NCBI RefSeq assembly: GCF_025999835.1
Contig: NZ_AP025628.1
Coordinates: 682,001-746,000, forward strand
Source: Caldinitratiruptor microaerophilus
GTDB taxonomy: Bacteria > Bacillota > Sulfobacillia > Symbiobacteriales > ZC4RG38
Length of the DNA: 64,000 nt
Direction of reading: 5' to 3'
A program made the position numbers and the translations under genes. Numbering within the stretch: the first letter of the stretch is position 1; each line of letters opens with the position of its first letter. Under the pieces are notes generated by a model. It searched no databases. It saw only the letters and a program-made list of their open reading frames with translations, and was not told the DNA's origin. This document shows, in pieces, positions 27,037-36,142 of the stretch.

Positions 27037-28558
27037 CTATGACGGACCGCCCAGGAGCCGGTACCGTCGCAGGCGCTGGTAGAAGGCCGAACGGCTCATG
27101 CCCAGCAGGCGGGCGGCTCGCACCCGATTTCCGCCGCTTTGCCGCAAGGCGGCCAGGATGGCCTCGCGTTCGGCGGCCTCGACGGCCTCGACGATGCGAG
27201 GCGGCCCCGCGGTGCGCGCTGGACCTTCCTGTTCCAGCCTCACCGCCAGCCCCGAGCGGGACACGGCGGCCGCAATCTCTTCGGGAAGGTCGCCCGGGCC
27301 GATCTCCCCCGACTCGCAGAACACCATGGCCCGTTCGATGACGTTGCGCAGTTCCCGGACGTTGCCGGGCCACGTGTATCGGCGCATGGCCTCCAGGGCT
27401 GCCTCCGAGACACCGGCGACGGTCGTGCCGAGGAGAGGGTTGAGCTCGGCGATGAAGCGCCGGGCAAGCACCTCCACATCTTCTGGCCGCTCGCGCAGCG
27501 GCGGCAGGGTGAAGGAGATGACGTTCAATCGGTACAGCAGGTCGGCGCGGAACTCGCCCCGCGCGACCTTTTCCTCCAGGGGCTGGTTGGTCGCCGCGAT
27601 GATGCGCACGTCCACCCTCACAGGCTCCACGCCGCCCACCCGGTAGAACTCGCCTTCCTGCAGCACCCGGAGGAGCTTGGCCTGCAGGTGTGGGGACATG
27701 TCCCCGATCTCGTCCAGGAAGAGCGTGCCGCCGTCGGCCAGGTCGAACTTCCCCAGCCTTCCCTTGCTGCTGGCGCCGGTGAACGCGCCCGGCGCGTAGC
27801 CGAAGAACTCCGCCTCCGGCGGCCGGGTTCCGGCCCTGTGCCCGGGCGTCACGCCCAGGCGACAGATGCCCGACGGCCGGCAGCGTGTCCGCGGGCGTCT
27901 CGAAGCGCGAGGCACTGACGAGGGTGATCCGGTCGCCGACCGGGCAGCGGAGGCCGACCACCCGTCCGGGATCGGCGAGCACCTGGTCGAGCGGGAAGCC
28001 GGGGATGACCTCGGTGAGGGCGAGGCCGGCCAGCTCGCCGGAGGGCCGCCCGGTGAGCTGGCCGAAGGCCGGGTTCGCCAGGACGATGCGGCCCTGCCCG
28101 TCCAGCACTGCGGTGCCGCTGGGCATCGCCGTCAAGACGGCCGAGAGGAGGGCGCCCAGGTCCTCCGCCTGTTCGAACAGGTAAGTGATGAGATCGAGCT
28201 TGGTGAAGACGCCCACGACCCGGCCGTCCTCGTCCAGGACGGGGCCGCTCCCCACGGGGCTCGTGAGGGTGAGCCGGATGACGCTGGCGTAGTCCAGCGG
28301 ATAGGAGGCGGAGACGGAGAAGACCTGCCGGGTGCAGACGGTGTGCAGAGGGGCCTCGAGCGGGCCACCCGCCAGGATGTGATCGTAGAGCCGGGAGCGG
28401 GTGAGCACGCCGGCAAGCCGGCCGCCGGCGTCCGCCACCGGACACAGGTCCAGGCGGGTGCGCCGGAGGAACCGGATGGCGTCGGCCACCGTGTCGTCCG
28501 GCCCCAGCAGGCTCTCCAGCGGGGTCATGCAGTCCCGGACGGTGTGCCGCTGCGGCAC
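27037..28558 (-). pseudogene. Broken sigma-54 activator (CBS-CBS-PAS plus part of AAA+ and Fis HTH)
   Basis: The 5' part (GTG 28558 to about 27890) encodes two CBS motifs (VRDCMTPLESLLGPDDTVADAI, and VFSVSASYPLDYASVI with GVFTKLDLITYLFE) and a PAS domain ([30 protein letters not shown]). The 3' part (about 27813 to 27037), in a different frame, has the GAFTGA loop, Walker [39 protein letters not shown] and a Fis-type helix-turn-helix. Between them the GESGTGKE Walker A segment and some 90 residues are missing in all frames. As read it cannot hydrolyse ATP. A sequencing or assembly error could explain the frame change, but not easily the lost Walker A. Confidence 0.8.
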
Positions 28559-28635
28559 CGCTCTTCCCTCCGCGATCGGGCGGCCCCACGGCCGGAGGAG
28601 GCGGAGCGGCCCCGGCCTCCGCTCCGGGCCGGGCC

Positions 28636-29829
28636 TCACGGGGCACCCGGCTCCCGGCCCAGGATCGAGACGAAGGCGACCGACTGCCACGGCAGGCCGC
28701 CCAGGTTGTGCGTGAGGCCCAGGCGCGCGCCGGGGATCTGCCGTTCGCCCGCCCGGCCCTGAAGCTGCAGGTACACCTCGTACATCATGCGGAGGCCGCT
28801 GGCCCCCACCGGGTGCCCGAAGGACTTGAGGCCCCCGTCCGGGTTCACGGGCAGTTCGCCGCCCAGGTCGAAGACCCCGCTCAGGGCGTCCTGCCAGCCC
28901 TTCCCCCGCTCGCTGAAGCCGAGGTCTTCGTAGAGGATGAGCTCCGTCGGGGTGAAGCAGTCGTGCACCTCGGCCAGGTCGAGCTGGCGGCGGGGGTCCG
29001 TGATCCCCGCCTGGCGGTACGCCTCCTGCGCCGCGTGCACGTTCTCCCGGATGGTGGTGAAGTCGTAGTCCTGGTGGAGGCCCCCGTGGCCAGGGCCGGC
29101 GGCGACGGCCATCGCCTTGACGTAGACGGGATCGGGGCGGAAGCGCCGGGCGTCCTCCGCCCGGACGATGACGGCCGCGGCGGCGCCGTCGGCCACCCCG
29201 GAGCAGTCGTAGACCCCCAGCGGCTCGGCCACCATGGGCGCCTTCAGGATGACGTCCATGGGGACTTCCTTCTGGTACTGCGCCCGGGGGTTCAGCGCCC
29301 CGTTTTTGTGATTTTTCCACGCGATCCGCGCCAGGACCTCCTTGCCGTGCCGCGGGTCCAGGCCGTACTTGGCGAAGTAGGCCGGGGCGAGGAGGGCGAA
29401 GGCGGCGGGGGCCGTGAGGTTCGGACCCGTGCGGTCGGCGGCGTCCAGGTTGGCCACCAGGCCGCTGTAGCCCGAGTCCTTGAGCTTCTCCACTCCGACC
29501 GCCACCACCACGTCGTACACGCCGGCGGCCACCGCGTAGGCCGCGTTCCGGAACGCCTCGGACCCCGTCGCGCAGAAGTTCTCGACCCGGGTCACGGGCT
29601 TGTACCGGGTCTTGAGGGGGACCGACAGGGTGAGGCCGGAGTTGCCGCTCGAAAGGGTACCGAGCCAGTAGGCGTCGACCTTCTCCGGGCCGATGCCGGC
29701 ATCTGCCAGCGCCTCGGTCACGGCCTCCACCAGCAGGTCCTCGGGGCCCTTGTCCCACAGCTCGCCGAAGCGGGTGCAGCCCATCCCGACGATGGCCACC
29801 CGGTCCCGGATGCCCTGCGCCACGTTCAC
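28636..29829 (-). CDS. Acetyl-CoA C-acyltransferase, SCP-x-type thiolase
   Basis: This 397-residue protein starts at GTG 29829, sharing GTGA with the upstream stop, behind GGGGAGGG. The nucleophile Cys is in RVENFCATGSEAFRNAAYAV; the C-terminal half has EVHDCFTPTELI and GGLKSFGHPVGASGLRM with the catalytic His. This subfamily usually works with a DUF35 OB-fold/Zn-ribbon protein, and here that domain is fused to the HMGS-like protein encoded just upstream (29826-31262). It likely performs thiolysis or acetoacetyl-CoA formation in the branch acid pathway. Confidence 0.92.
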   Translation of the reverse strand: MNVAQGIRDRVAIVGMGCTRFGELWDKGPEDLLVEAVTEALADAGIGPEKVDAYWLGTLSSGNSGLTLSVPLKTRYKPVTRVENFCATGSEAFRNAAYAVAAGVYDVVVAVGVEKLKDSGYSGLVANLDAADRTGPNLTAPAAFALLAPAYFAKYGLDPRHGKEVLARIAWKNHKNGALNPRAQYQKEVPMDVILKAPMVAEPLGVYDCSGVADGAAAAVIVRAEDARRFRPDPVYVKAMAVAAGPGHGGLHQDYDFTTIRENVHAAQEAYRQAGITDPRRQLDLAEVHDCFTPTELILYEDLGFSERGKGWQDALSGVFDLGGELPVNPDGGLKSFGHPVGASGLRMMYEVYLQLQGRAGERQIPGARLGLTHNLGGLPWQSVAFVSILGREPGAP

Positions 29830-31262
29830 TCGCCCTCCCCTGCGGTCCGCACCGGGCGGGCCTTCCAGAAGTAGTTCTGGATGCCCTCCGCCTCGTACAG
29901 CCGGCGGAAGGTCATCTCGACGGGCATGCCCACGTGCAGTTCGTTTGCCATGCAGTCGGTGAGCTCCACGAGCATGCGGCCGCCGCCCTCGAAGTCGATG
30001 GCGCCCAGGAGGGTCGGCGGGTCCACCGCGGCGGCCAGGTGGTCGGCGGTGAAGGTGACGAGGCGGGCCGGGCGGTCGGCGAAACGATAGGGCTCCATGT
30101 GGTCGACGGCCTGGCAGTGGACGCACACGCGCTGCGGCGGGAACTGGGGGGTGCCGCAGGCCGTGCACCGGCTGCCGGTGAGGGCCAGGTTCTTGGCCCG
30201 CCGGCGCCACAGGGCCGGTGCCGAAGGCCGGGGCCGCGCCGGCCGGCGCCCGGGCTCGGCGGGAACGAGGCCGCGCCAGCGCAGGTAGCGCATGTACGTG
30301 AGCCCTTCCCGCCCCACCTCGAGCCAGCCCGCCACCCCCCGGCGGGGCCGGAACTGCGAGGCTGCCTCCGTGACCCGGAAGACCAGGGCGTCGGCGCCGT
30401 CGCCGTAGCTCACGTAGAGGAGACGGTCGCCGGGGCGGGCCTGGGCCAGCGCCGCGGCCAGCATGAGGGGGGCTGCGGCCGCCCCCGCCAGGCCCACCGC
30501 GGCGAAGAGCGGGTCCTGCACCTGCTCCGGCCGGAAGCCGAGCCCGGCGGCCAGCGCGGCGTGGTGGCGGGGGTGCAGGGGATGGAGGATCACCCGGGCG
30601 AAGTCGGCCGGCCCGAGGCCGGTGCGCTCCCGCAGCCCGATGAGCACCTCGCGGACCAGCGCCCCGTAGCCCTCGCTGACTACGAAGCGCTCCTCCCACG
30701 AGCGGACGAAGGGGTCCTGGGCGCCCCGCCACTGCCCCACGAGGTCGGCGGTGACGCTGTGGGCCGCCTCCAGGGTCGCCAGTACCCCGGGCCCGCTGCC
30801 CACGAGGAAGGCGGCTGCCCCATCCCCGACGATCGACTCCAGGGGGCCCTGGGGCGCGGCGGGCCGCAGGTCGGCCACGGCGACCAGGACGCTCCCGGCC
30901 GACCCGGCCCGCACGGCGTCCACCGCCGCCAGGAGGGCCGATGCCCCGGCCTGGAGCGACCCGGAGAACGCGGCGGCCCGCACGGACGGCCGTACCCCCA
31001 GGGCGGCAGCCACCGTCGCGGCTGCCTGCTTCTCCCGGTAGGGGGCCGTCGTCGTGGCGAGGTAGACCGCGTCCAGGCCGTCCCCCCGCTGGCCGCCGAG
31101 GGCGTCCCGGGCGGCCTCCACGGCCATGGTCACGCTGTCCTCGTCCGGCCCCGCGACGGCCCGCTGCCCGGGCAGGGCCGTCTCGCCCGTGGCCTCGGCG
31201 ATCGCCTTGCGGCTCAGGCGGTGGTAGGGGATGTACGCCCCGTAGGCGGTGATACCGATCAA
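29826..31262 (-). CDS. HMG-CoA-synthase-like protein fused to DUF35 (OB-fold/Zn ribbon)
   Basis: This 478-residue protein starts at TTG 31262 with AGGAGGT six bases upstream. Residues 1-330 are a thiolase-fold HMGS/KASIII-like domain (MIGITAYGAYIPYHRLSR; later VGDGAAAFLVG, VILHPLHPRHH). At the usual catalytic position the text is FSGSLQAGASAL, so Leu103 stands where archaeal and bacterial synthases carry Cys (ACKAGTA), and the late GN-A motif is GLAGAAAA. Residues about 345-470 form DUF35 with zinc ligands C-T-A-C and C-V-H-C. In archaea, HMG-CoA synthase, thiolase and DUF35 form one complex sharing a CoA site; here two of the three are fused and the synthase site seems inactive. Confidence 0.85.
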   Translation of the reverse strand: MIGITAYGAYIPYHRLSRKAIAEATGETALPGQRAVAGPDEDSVTMAVEAARDALGGQRGDGLDAVYLATTTAPYREKQAAATVAAALGVRPSVRAAAFSGSLQAGASALLAAVDAVRAGSAGSVLVAVADLRPAAPQGPLESIVGDGAAAFLVGSGPGVLATLEAAHSVTADLVGQWRGAQDPFVRSWEERFVVSEGYGALVREVLIGLRERTGLGPADFARVILHPLHPRHHAALAAGLGFRPEQVQDPLFAAVGLAGAAAAPLMLAAALAQARPGDRLLYVSYGDGADALVFRVTEAASQFRPRRGVAGWLEVGREGLTYMRYLRWRGLVPAEPGRRPARPRPSAPALWRRRAKNLALTGSRCTACGTPQFPPQRVCVHCQAVDHMEPYRFADRPARLVTFTADHLAAAVDPPTLLGAIDFEGGGRMLVELTDCMANELHVGMPVEMTFRRLYEAEGIQNYFWKARPVRTAGEGE

Positions 31263-31275
31263 GGCGGACCTCCTC

Positions 31276-32442
31276 TCAGAGCCCCAGCCGGCGGGCGATG
31301 ATCGTCTTCATGATCTCGGTGGTCCCGCCGGCGATGGTGTGGAAGCGCACGTCCCGGTAGAAGCGCGCGATGGGGTACTCCTCCATGTAACCGTAACCGC
31401 CGTGGAGCTGCAGGCAGTGATAGGCCACGCGGTTGGCCATCTCGCCGATCCACCACTTGGCCATGGAGACGCGCGTGACCACGTCCTCCCCCCGCATGTG
31501 GGCGGCGATCAGGGCGTCCAGGAAAGCGCGGCCGAGGGCCAGCTCCGTGGCCATCTCGGCGATCTTGAACTGACTGTGCTGGAAAGAGGCGACGGGCTGG
31601 CCGAAAGCGACGCGTGCTTTCGCGTAGCGGACGGCGTCCTCCAGCATCCGCTCTGCCATCGCCTGGGAGAGGATGGCCATCACGAGGCGCTCCTGCTGGA
31701 GCTTCTCCATGAGGTACTGGAAGCCCCGGTTCTCCTCGCCGATCCGGTTGGCGACGGGCACCCGGCAGTCCTCGAAGAGGAGTTCGGCCGTGTCCTGGCC
31801 GTGTGCGCCCAGCTTGTGCAGGTTGCGGACCTTGGTGAACCCCGGCGTTCCGGCCTCGACGGCGATGAGGCTCAGGCCCCGGTGGGCGGGGCGCGCCTCG
31901 GGGTCCGTGCGGGCGACCACGATCACGAGGTCCGCCGAGATCCCGTTGGTGATGAAGATCTTCCGGCCGTTCAGTACGTAGTGGTCGCCGTCGCGCCGGG
32001 CGGCGGTGCGGATGGCCTGCAGGTCGGAGCCGGCGTCCGGTTCGGTCATGGCGATGGCCAGCAGGAGATCGCCGCTCACGCAGCGGGGCAGCCAGCGGGC
32101 CTTCTGCTCCGGGGTGCCGTAGCTGGCGATGTACGGCGCCACGACGTCGCTGTGGAGGGCCACGGCGATGTTCGCCCCCACCCGGGCCAGCTCCTCGTCG
32201 ATGATGGCCGAGTAGAGGAAGTCGGCGCCTGCCCCGCCGTACTCGGGATCGACCCACGGGCACAGGTAGCCCTGCTCCCCCATCCGCTTCCACAGTGCCC
32301 GGGGGGCGAGGCCCGCCGCCTCCCACGCCGGGATGCGGGGCACGACCTCGCGCTCGACGAACTGCCGGAAGGTCTGCCGGAAGAGGCGGTGCTCGTCGGT
32401 GTACAGGCTGGACTGCAGCAGCGTCTCAAGCGTCTCAGGCAT
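31276..32442 (-). CDS. Acyl-CoA dehydrogenase
   Basis: This 388-residue flavoprotein uses ATG 32442, which overlaps the SDR stop by eight bases. Family features are LARVGANIAVALHSDVVAPYI, LLLAIAMTEPDAGSDLQAI (FAD and substrate loop), FITNGISADLVIVVART, and the C-terminal LQLHGGYGYMEEYPIARFYRDVRFHTIAGGTTEIMKTIIARRLGL, whose Y-M-E-E-Y carries the usual catalytic Glu region. It oxidises acyl-CoA to the 2-enoyl-CoA and donates electrons to ETF; no etf genes are in the window. It is central in the minus-strand operon. Confidence 0.93.
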   Translation of the reverse strand: MPETLETLLQSSLYTDEHRLFRQTFRQFVEREVVPRIPAWEAAGLAPRALWKRMGEQGYLCPWVDPEYGGAGADFLYSAIIDEELARVGANIAVALHSDVVAPYIASYGTPEQKARWLPRCVSGDLLLAIAMTEPDAGSDLQAIRTAARRDGDHYVLNGRKIFITNGISADLVIVVARTDPEARPAHRGLSLIAVEAGTPGFTKVRNLHKLGAHGQDTAELLFEDCRVPVANRIGEENRGFQYLMEKLQQERLVMAILSQAMAERMLEDAVRYAKARVAFGQPVASFQHSQFKIAEMATELALGRAFLDALIAAHMRGEDVVTRVSMAKWWIGEMANRVAYHCLQLHGGYGYMEEYPIARFYRDVRFHTIAGGTTEIMKTIIARRLGL

Positions 32443-33247
32443 AGAAGCCACCGTCGACCTTCAGGACCATGCCGTTCACGTAATCCGAAAGGGGCGAGGC
32501 GAGGAAGAGGATCGCCGCCGCCGCCTCCCGGGCCTGCCCGGGCCGCTGGAGGGGGATCATGCGCTCCATGGTCGCCCGCATCTCCTGCGGGATGCCCACC
32601 GCCTTGCCCTGTACCATCTCTCCTCTTTCCTTGGGCTGGGTGAGGCGTGTCTCGATGAGCCCGAAGGCGACGGCGTTGCAGTTGATCCGGAAGGGACCCC
32701 ACTCCTTGGCCACGGTCTTGGTGAGCCCGACCACGCCGGCCTTCGCGGCCGCATAGTTGGCCTGCCCCGGGTTGCCCATGAGGCCGGATACGGAGGAGAC
32801 GTTCACGATCTTCCGATGCACCACGACCCCTTCCGCCATCTCCCTCTTGGCCGCGTCGCGCATGAGGGGGGCCGCGGCCCGGATCATCCGGAATGGCGCC
32901 ACGAGGTGGACGTCGAGCATCGCCTGGAACTGCTCGTCCGTCATCTTGTGGAGCACGCCGTCCCAGGTGTAGCCGGCGTTGTTCACCAGCACGTCGAGCC
33001 GGCCGAAGCGCTCGGCCACCTGCGCCATGATCCGGTCCGGGAGCCTCGGGTCCGTGATGTCCCCGGCGACCGTCAGCACCTCGGCCCCCAGCGCGCGCAC
33101 CGCCTGGGCGGTTTCCTCGAGGGGCCCGGGGTCGAGGTCGCACGCCACCACCCGGGCGCCCTGCTCGGCCAGCATCTCCGCCGTCGCCCGGCCGATCCCC
33201 CGACCCGCCCCGGTCACCACCGCCACCTTGCCGTCCAGGAAGCCCAT
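32435..33247 (-). CDS. SDR-family 3-hydroxyacyl-CoA (or ACP) dehydrogenase
   Basis: This 270-residue protein has the NAD motif VVTGAGRGIGRA, VLVNNAGYTWDG, the catalytic S...Y-x-x-x-K (VSSVSG, then NYAAAKAGVVGLTK) and KVDGGFYA at the end, as in FabG relatives. ATG 33247 follows AAAGGAG. An insertion, AAKREMAEGVVVHRKIVNVSS, and residues around QPKERGEMVQGK make it slightly longer than FabG. With the hydratase and thiolase it would carry out the oxidation step of beta-oxidation in (R)- or (S)-configuration. Confidence 0.9.
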   Translation of the reverse strand: MGFLDGKVAVVTGAGRGIGRATAEMLAEQGARVVACDLDPGPLEETAQAVRALGAEVLTVAGDITDPRLPDRIMAQVAERFGRLDVLVNNAGYTWDGVLHKMTDEQFQAMLDVHLVAPFRMIRAAAPLMRDAAKREMAEGVVVHRKIVNVSSVSGLMGNPGQANYAAAKAGVVGLTKTVAKEWGPFRINCNAVAFGLIETRLTQPKERGEMVQGKAVGIPQEMRATMERMIPLQRPGQAREAAAAILFLASPLSDYVNGMVLKVDGGFYA

Positions 33248-33332
33248 GTTCAGAACTCCTTTCCTTTGCGGATACGGGGTTTGCGGATGGACCCCGTCTA
33301 CCGGTGTGCACACGCCAGCGCGCCGTGGGCCA

Positions 33333-33758
33333 CTATGCGCCGCGGGAGGCCTGCACCGGCAAGGCGGCCTCGAAGGAGCCCTTCGCCTTGACCCGCCCTT
33401 CCTGGTCCCGGATCACGAGCTCCGCCGTGATCCGGTCCTCCCCTGCCTCGGCGCGCCTGCCCGTGACGGTACCCTCCACGGTGAGGGCGTCGCCCGGCCG
33501 GGTGACGTCGACGAAGCGGACCTGAAGGCGCCGCACGGACCGGAGGGGCACCCAGGAGGCCACCGCCTGGGCGGCGAAGCCCATGACGAGCATGCCGTGG
33601 GCGATGGGGCCCCCGAAGCCGGCGGCCCGCCCCACCGCCTCCACGGTGTGGACCGGGTTGAAGTCGCCCGAGGCCCCCGCGTAGCGGACCAGTTGCATCT
33701 GGGTCACCGGCTCCTTCACCAGCGGGGGGAAGGTGTGGCCAGGCTGCACGCCCTTCAC
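33333..33758 (-). CDS. MaoC-type (R)-enoyl-CoA hydratase
   Basis: This 141-residue hot-dog protein has the hydratase-2 motif: YAGASGDFNPVHTVEAVGRAAGFGGPIAHGMLVMGF, with the catalytic Asp and His. It starts at GTG 33758 (GTGA overlap with the upstream gene) or at GTG 33749, which has a better-spaced GGAGGTG. It probably pairs with the product of 33755-34207 as a heterodimer, as in two-chain MaoC hydratases used in steroid and branched acyl degradation. Confidence 0.9.
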   Translation of the reverse strand: MKGVQPGHTFPPLVKEPVTQMQLVRYAGASGDFNPVHTVEAVGRAAGFGGPIAHGMLVMGFAAQAVASWVPLRSVRRLQVRFVDVTRPGDALTVEGTVTGRRAEAGEDRITAELVIRDQEGRVKAKGSFEAALPVQASRGA

Positions 33759-34207
33759 CTCCGCTCGATGATCGTGGCCACGCCGACCAGGACGTCCTGG
33801 CCGTGCTGGTTGGTGTACGTGGTCTCCAGCTCGACGATCCGCAGCACGCCGTGGCTCCCTTCCCGCTCGGTCTCCTTGCGGACCCGGGACCGGGCCCGGA
33901 TCGTGTCTCCGGCGCAGATGGGAGCACGGTACTCGTAGGCCTGCTCCCCGTGCAGCACGCGCACCGGGTCCATCCCAAGACGCCGCACGAGCTCTTCGAA
34001 GTCCGGGCCGCCCCAGAGGTCGATGCAGGTCGCAAAGGTCAGAGGCGCGACCAGGTCCGGGTAACCCGCCGCCCGGGCGGCCTCGACGTCGTGGTGGAGG
34101 GGGTTCGGGTCGCCGATCGCCCGGGCGAACTCCCGGATCTTGCCGCGCTCCACGGTGAACTCATACGGGGGGAACTCGCGGGGATCTGACTGCGTGTGGG
34201 CTTCCAT
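33755..34207 (-). CDS. MaoC-like N-terminal (FAS1-type) dehydratase-domain protein
   Basis: This 150-residue protein is likely first of the minus-strand operon. It starts at ATG 34207 with AGAGGTGG upstream. The text YEFTVERGKIREFARAIGDPNPLHHDVEAARAAGYPDLVAPLTFATC is the MaoC N-terminal-domain pattern, and later HGEQAYEYRAPICAGDTIRARSRV and ETTYTNQHGQDVL. The paired-gene order (N-type then C-type hot-dog) indicates a heteromeric hydratase with the product of 33333-33758. Confidence 0.88.
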   Translation of the reverse strand: MEAHTQSDPREFPPYEFTVERGKIREFARAIGDPNPLHHDVEAARAAGYPDLVAPLTFATCIDLWGGPDFEELVRRLGMDPVRVLHGEQAYEYRAPICAGDTIRARSRVRKETEREGSHGVLRIVELETTYTNQHGQDVLVGVATIIERR

Positions 34208-34720
34208 CGTTACCACCTCTCCGCAGGCTTGTGCCGGCACCTCTCCTCTGCGCCCAGGGTCATCGACCGGGCCGGGTCGTAGCTCCCCATCGCCTCATTC
34301 CCCCTGGGAGTGCTGCACCGGTTCAGCCGCATCGGGTACGCAAGCTCCGTGCCAGCAGGGCCCGTCGCCTGCGTCGGGTGGTGCCACGGGCCGCGGGAGC
34401 GCCGTCGGGTGCCGGTGTGGGCGGAAGAACCATCCAGCCGGTGTCCGATTTTGTGTACAGCCGCCGGTACCTCTTGTCCAGATATGAGGACACCATGGAA
34501 CGGGGCACCCGCTGCAGGGCCCCGCCGCGCGGGTGGCCAGCGGAAGCGGCACGGCGAGGCCCCCGTGACGGTCCGGGCAGCCCGTTCGGGGTCCCACCGC
34601 GGGTTCAGGAAACAAATCGAACCAATCGGTTACAGGATGCTTGGCGGTGAGCAGCGAATCCCATCGGCAAAGGTCCGTTCCATCCGCGTCGGGGGCGGGC
34701 GTTCCGGGAGGATCACCGGC
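34208..34720. other. Divergent intergenic region
   Basis: These 513 bases separate the minus-strand degradation operon from the plus-strand permease. I see no convincing gene. There are small dyads: TGTCC/GGACA around 34475-34493 and AACC-AATC-GGTT near 34619-34630, in the AT-richest patch, which may carry promoter or operator functions for the permease. No box pair with good spacing was found. Confidence 0.4.
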
Positions 34721-35785
34721 ATGGACTCCACCAACCGCCCGGCCGCCACGGCGGCCCGGCAGATCGCGGCTGGCATGGGCGCCGCAGCGCTGGTGGCGGT
34801 CGCCGGACTGGCCTACGTGAAGTGGTGGCCTTACTACCACCGCATCCTGACCGTGGCCACCACGCACCGGCTGGGTGGCTCCATCTTCGGTCCCCAGGGC
34901 CACTTCGCCTCCGTCAGCCTCGCAGCGGCCTGGGAGTACACCGTGAAGTACTTCCAGGCCGTGTGGCAGGCCGCCATCCTCGGCATCGTCCTGGGTGGGG
35001 CCGTGGAGGCGCTCCTGCCCGCCGACTGGGTGGAGCGCTTCCTCTCCGGCCGGGGTGTTCGCGCCACGCTGATTGCCGGCATCTCCGCGCTGCCGGGGAT
35101 GATGTGCAGTTGCTGCGCCACCCCGGTCGTGGCCAGCCTCCGCAGGCGCAACGCCTCCGCCGGCGCTTCCTTCGCCTTCTGGATGGGCAACCCCGTTCTC
35201 AACCCCGCCACCCTCGCCGTCCTGTTCCTGGTGCTGGGTTGGAAGTTCGGACTCATCCGGCTGATCTTCGGCGTCGTGATGGTCTTCGGCGTGAGCTACG
35301 GGTTGGACCGCCTTTTCCCGGACGAGAACAGACCGCCACAGGCGGCGCCGGCGCTGGTCGAGGTGAACCTGGGCCGTCCGGAGCACTGGTCGTTGCGCTG
35401 GCTCAGGGCCAGCGGCCGCCTCGCCGGATGGATCGTACCCGAGTACCTGGGGATGGTGCTCGTCACCGGTCTGCTCGGCGGCTACTTCTTCCCCGCCGGG
35501 ATCGGGACCTGGACCGGTACGATCCCCGCCCTGCTGCTGATCGCCCTGGCCGGCACCCTGTTCGTCATTCCGACCATGGCGGAGATCCCCATCGTACAGG
35601 GTCTCATGGCCATCGGCCTGCCACCCGCGCCGGCGGCAGCGCTCCTGCTCACCCTGCCGGCCGTCAGCCTGCCGTCCCTCATCATGCTGGGTCGCTCGTT
35701 CCGGCGGCGCACCCTGGTGGCGGTCACGCTCGCCGTCGCCCTCGTGGGCCTCGCCGGCGGGCTTGCTGCGGCGGTGCTCTTCTAG
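34721..35785 (+). CDS. YraQ/ArsP-type permease (UPF0718)
   Basis: This 354-residue membrane protein has about eight helices. It starts at ATG 34721 after GGGAGG. The hallmark is the first-repeat loop GISALPGMMCSCCATPVVASLRRRNASAGASFAFWMGNPVLNPATL, with the S-C-C residues shared by UPF0718 permeases and ArsP, and a second repeat with ATLFVIPTMAEIPIVQGLMAIGLPPAPAAALLLTLPAVSLPS. ArsP exports methylated arsenicals; other members are uncharacterised metal or metalloid transporters. No ArsR-type repressor or arsenate reductase is nearby, so arsenic is only a possibility. Confidence 0.85.
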   Translation: MDSTNRPAATAARQIAAGMGAAALVAVAGLAYVKWWPYYHRILTVATTHRLGGSIFGPQGHFASVSLAAAWEYTVKYFQAVWQAAILGIVLGGAVEALLPADWVERFLSGRGVRATLIAGISALPGMMCSCCATPVVASLRRRNASAGASFAFWMGNPVLNPATLAVLFLVLGWKFGLIRLIFGVVMVFGVSYGLDRLFPDENRPPQAAPALVEVNLGRPEHWSLRWLRASGRLAGWIVPEYLGMVLVTGLLGGYFFPAGIGTWTGTIPALLLIALAGTLFVIPTMAEIPIVQGLMAIGLPPAPAAALLLTLPAVSLPSLIMLGRSFRRRTLVAVTLAVALVGLAGGLAAAVLF

Positions 35786-35827
35786 TTCGGCGGCTGTCCG
35801 GGCAGGGACGAGGGCGGCATGCGGGCC

Positions 35828-36101
35828 TCAGCGCGCACGGTCGTGCGCGGCCGCAGCAGCAGGTTCGGCGGCGATGGCCGGATCGGGCGCCCGCCCCATC
35901 TCCTTTTGCGCCCATGTGTAGCACACGGTGACGAACGTGGGCACGAGCACCGCCATGCTTCCGGAGCTTCATCAGGGTGCCGCCCAGTTGCTGGTCTTCC
36001 AGCGGGGTCAGCCGGAGTACCCGGGAAGCCAGGGCGTGGCGCGGGTAGAGCACGTGGTCGGCGAAGGTCAACAGGGCGAACACGTCGGGCATGACGCCCG
36101 T
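35828..36101 (-). pseudogene. Remnant of a CtaG-like cytochrome oxidase assembly protein
   Basis: On the minus strand, PDVFALLTFADHVLYP and LTPLEDQQLGGTLMKL match the C-terminal region of caa3-type CtaG proteins (PLEDQQLGG motif). About 15 bases further the frame shifts, and the final helix and tail continue in the next frame (MAVLVPTFVTVCYTWAQKEM to a stop at 35828). The N-terminal helices are missing; the upstream DNA is occupied by a plus-strand gene. This is a truncated and frameshifted relic, so respiratory-assembly function is lost here. Confidence 0.65.
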
Positions 36102-36142
36102 CTTGCGCCCGCCCGGATCCGGCGCGATGCTGGAAACCGCGG

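Noticed and set aside
26960-29758. A very long minus-strand frame covering the broken activator and the thiolase gene
   Set aside because: Only its middle part, the CBS-CBS-PAS text, is real; the thiolase part is out of frame with the true gene.
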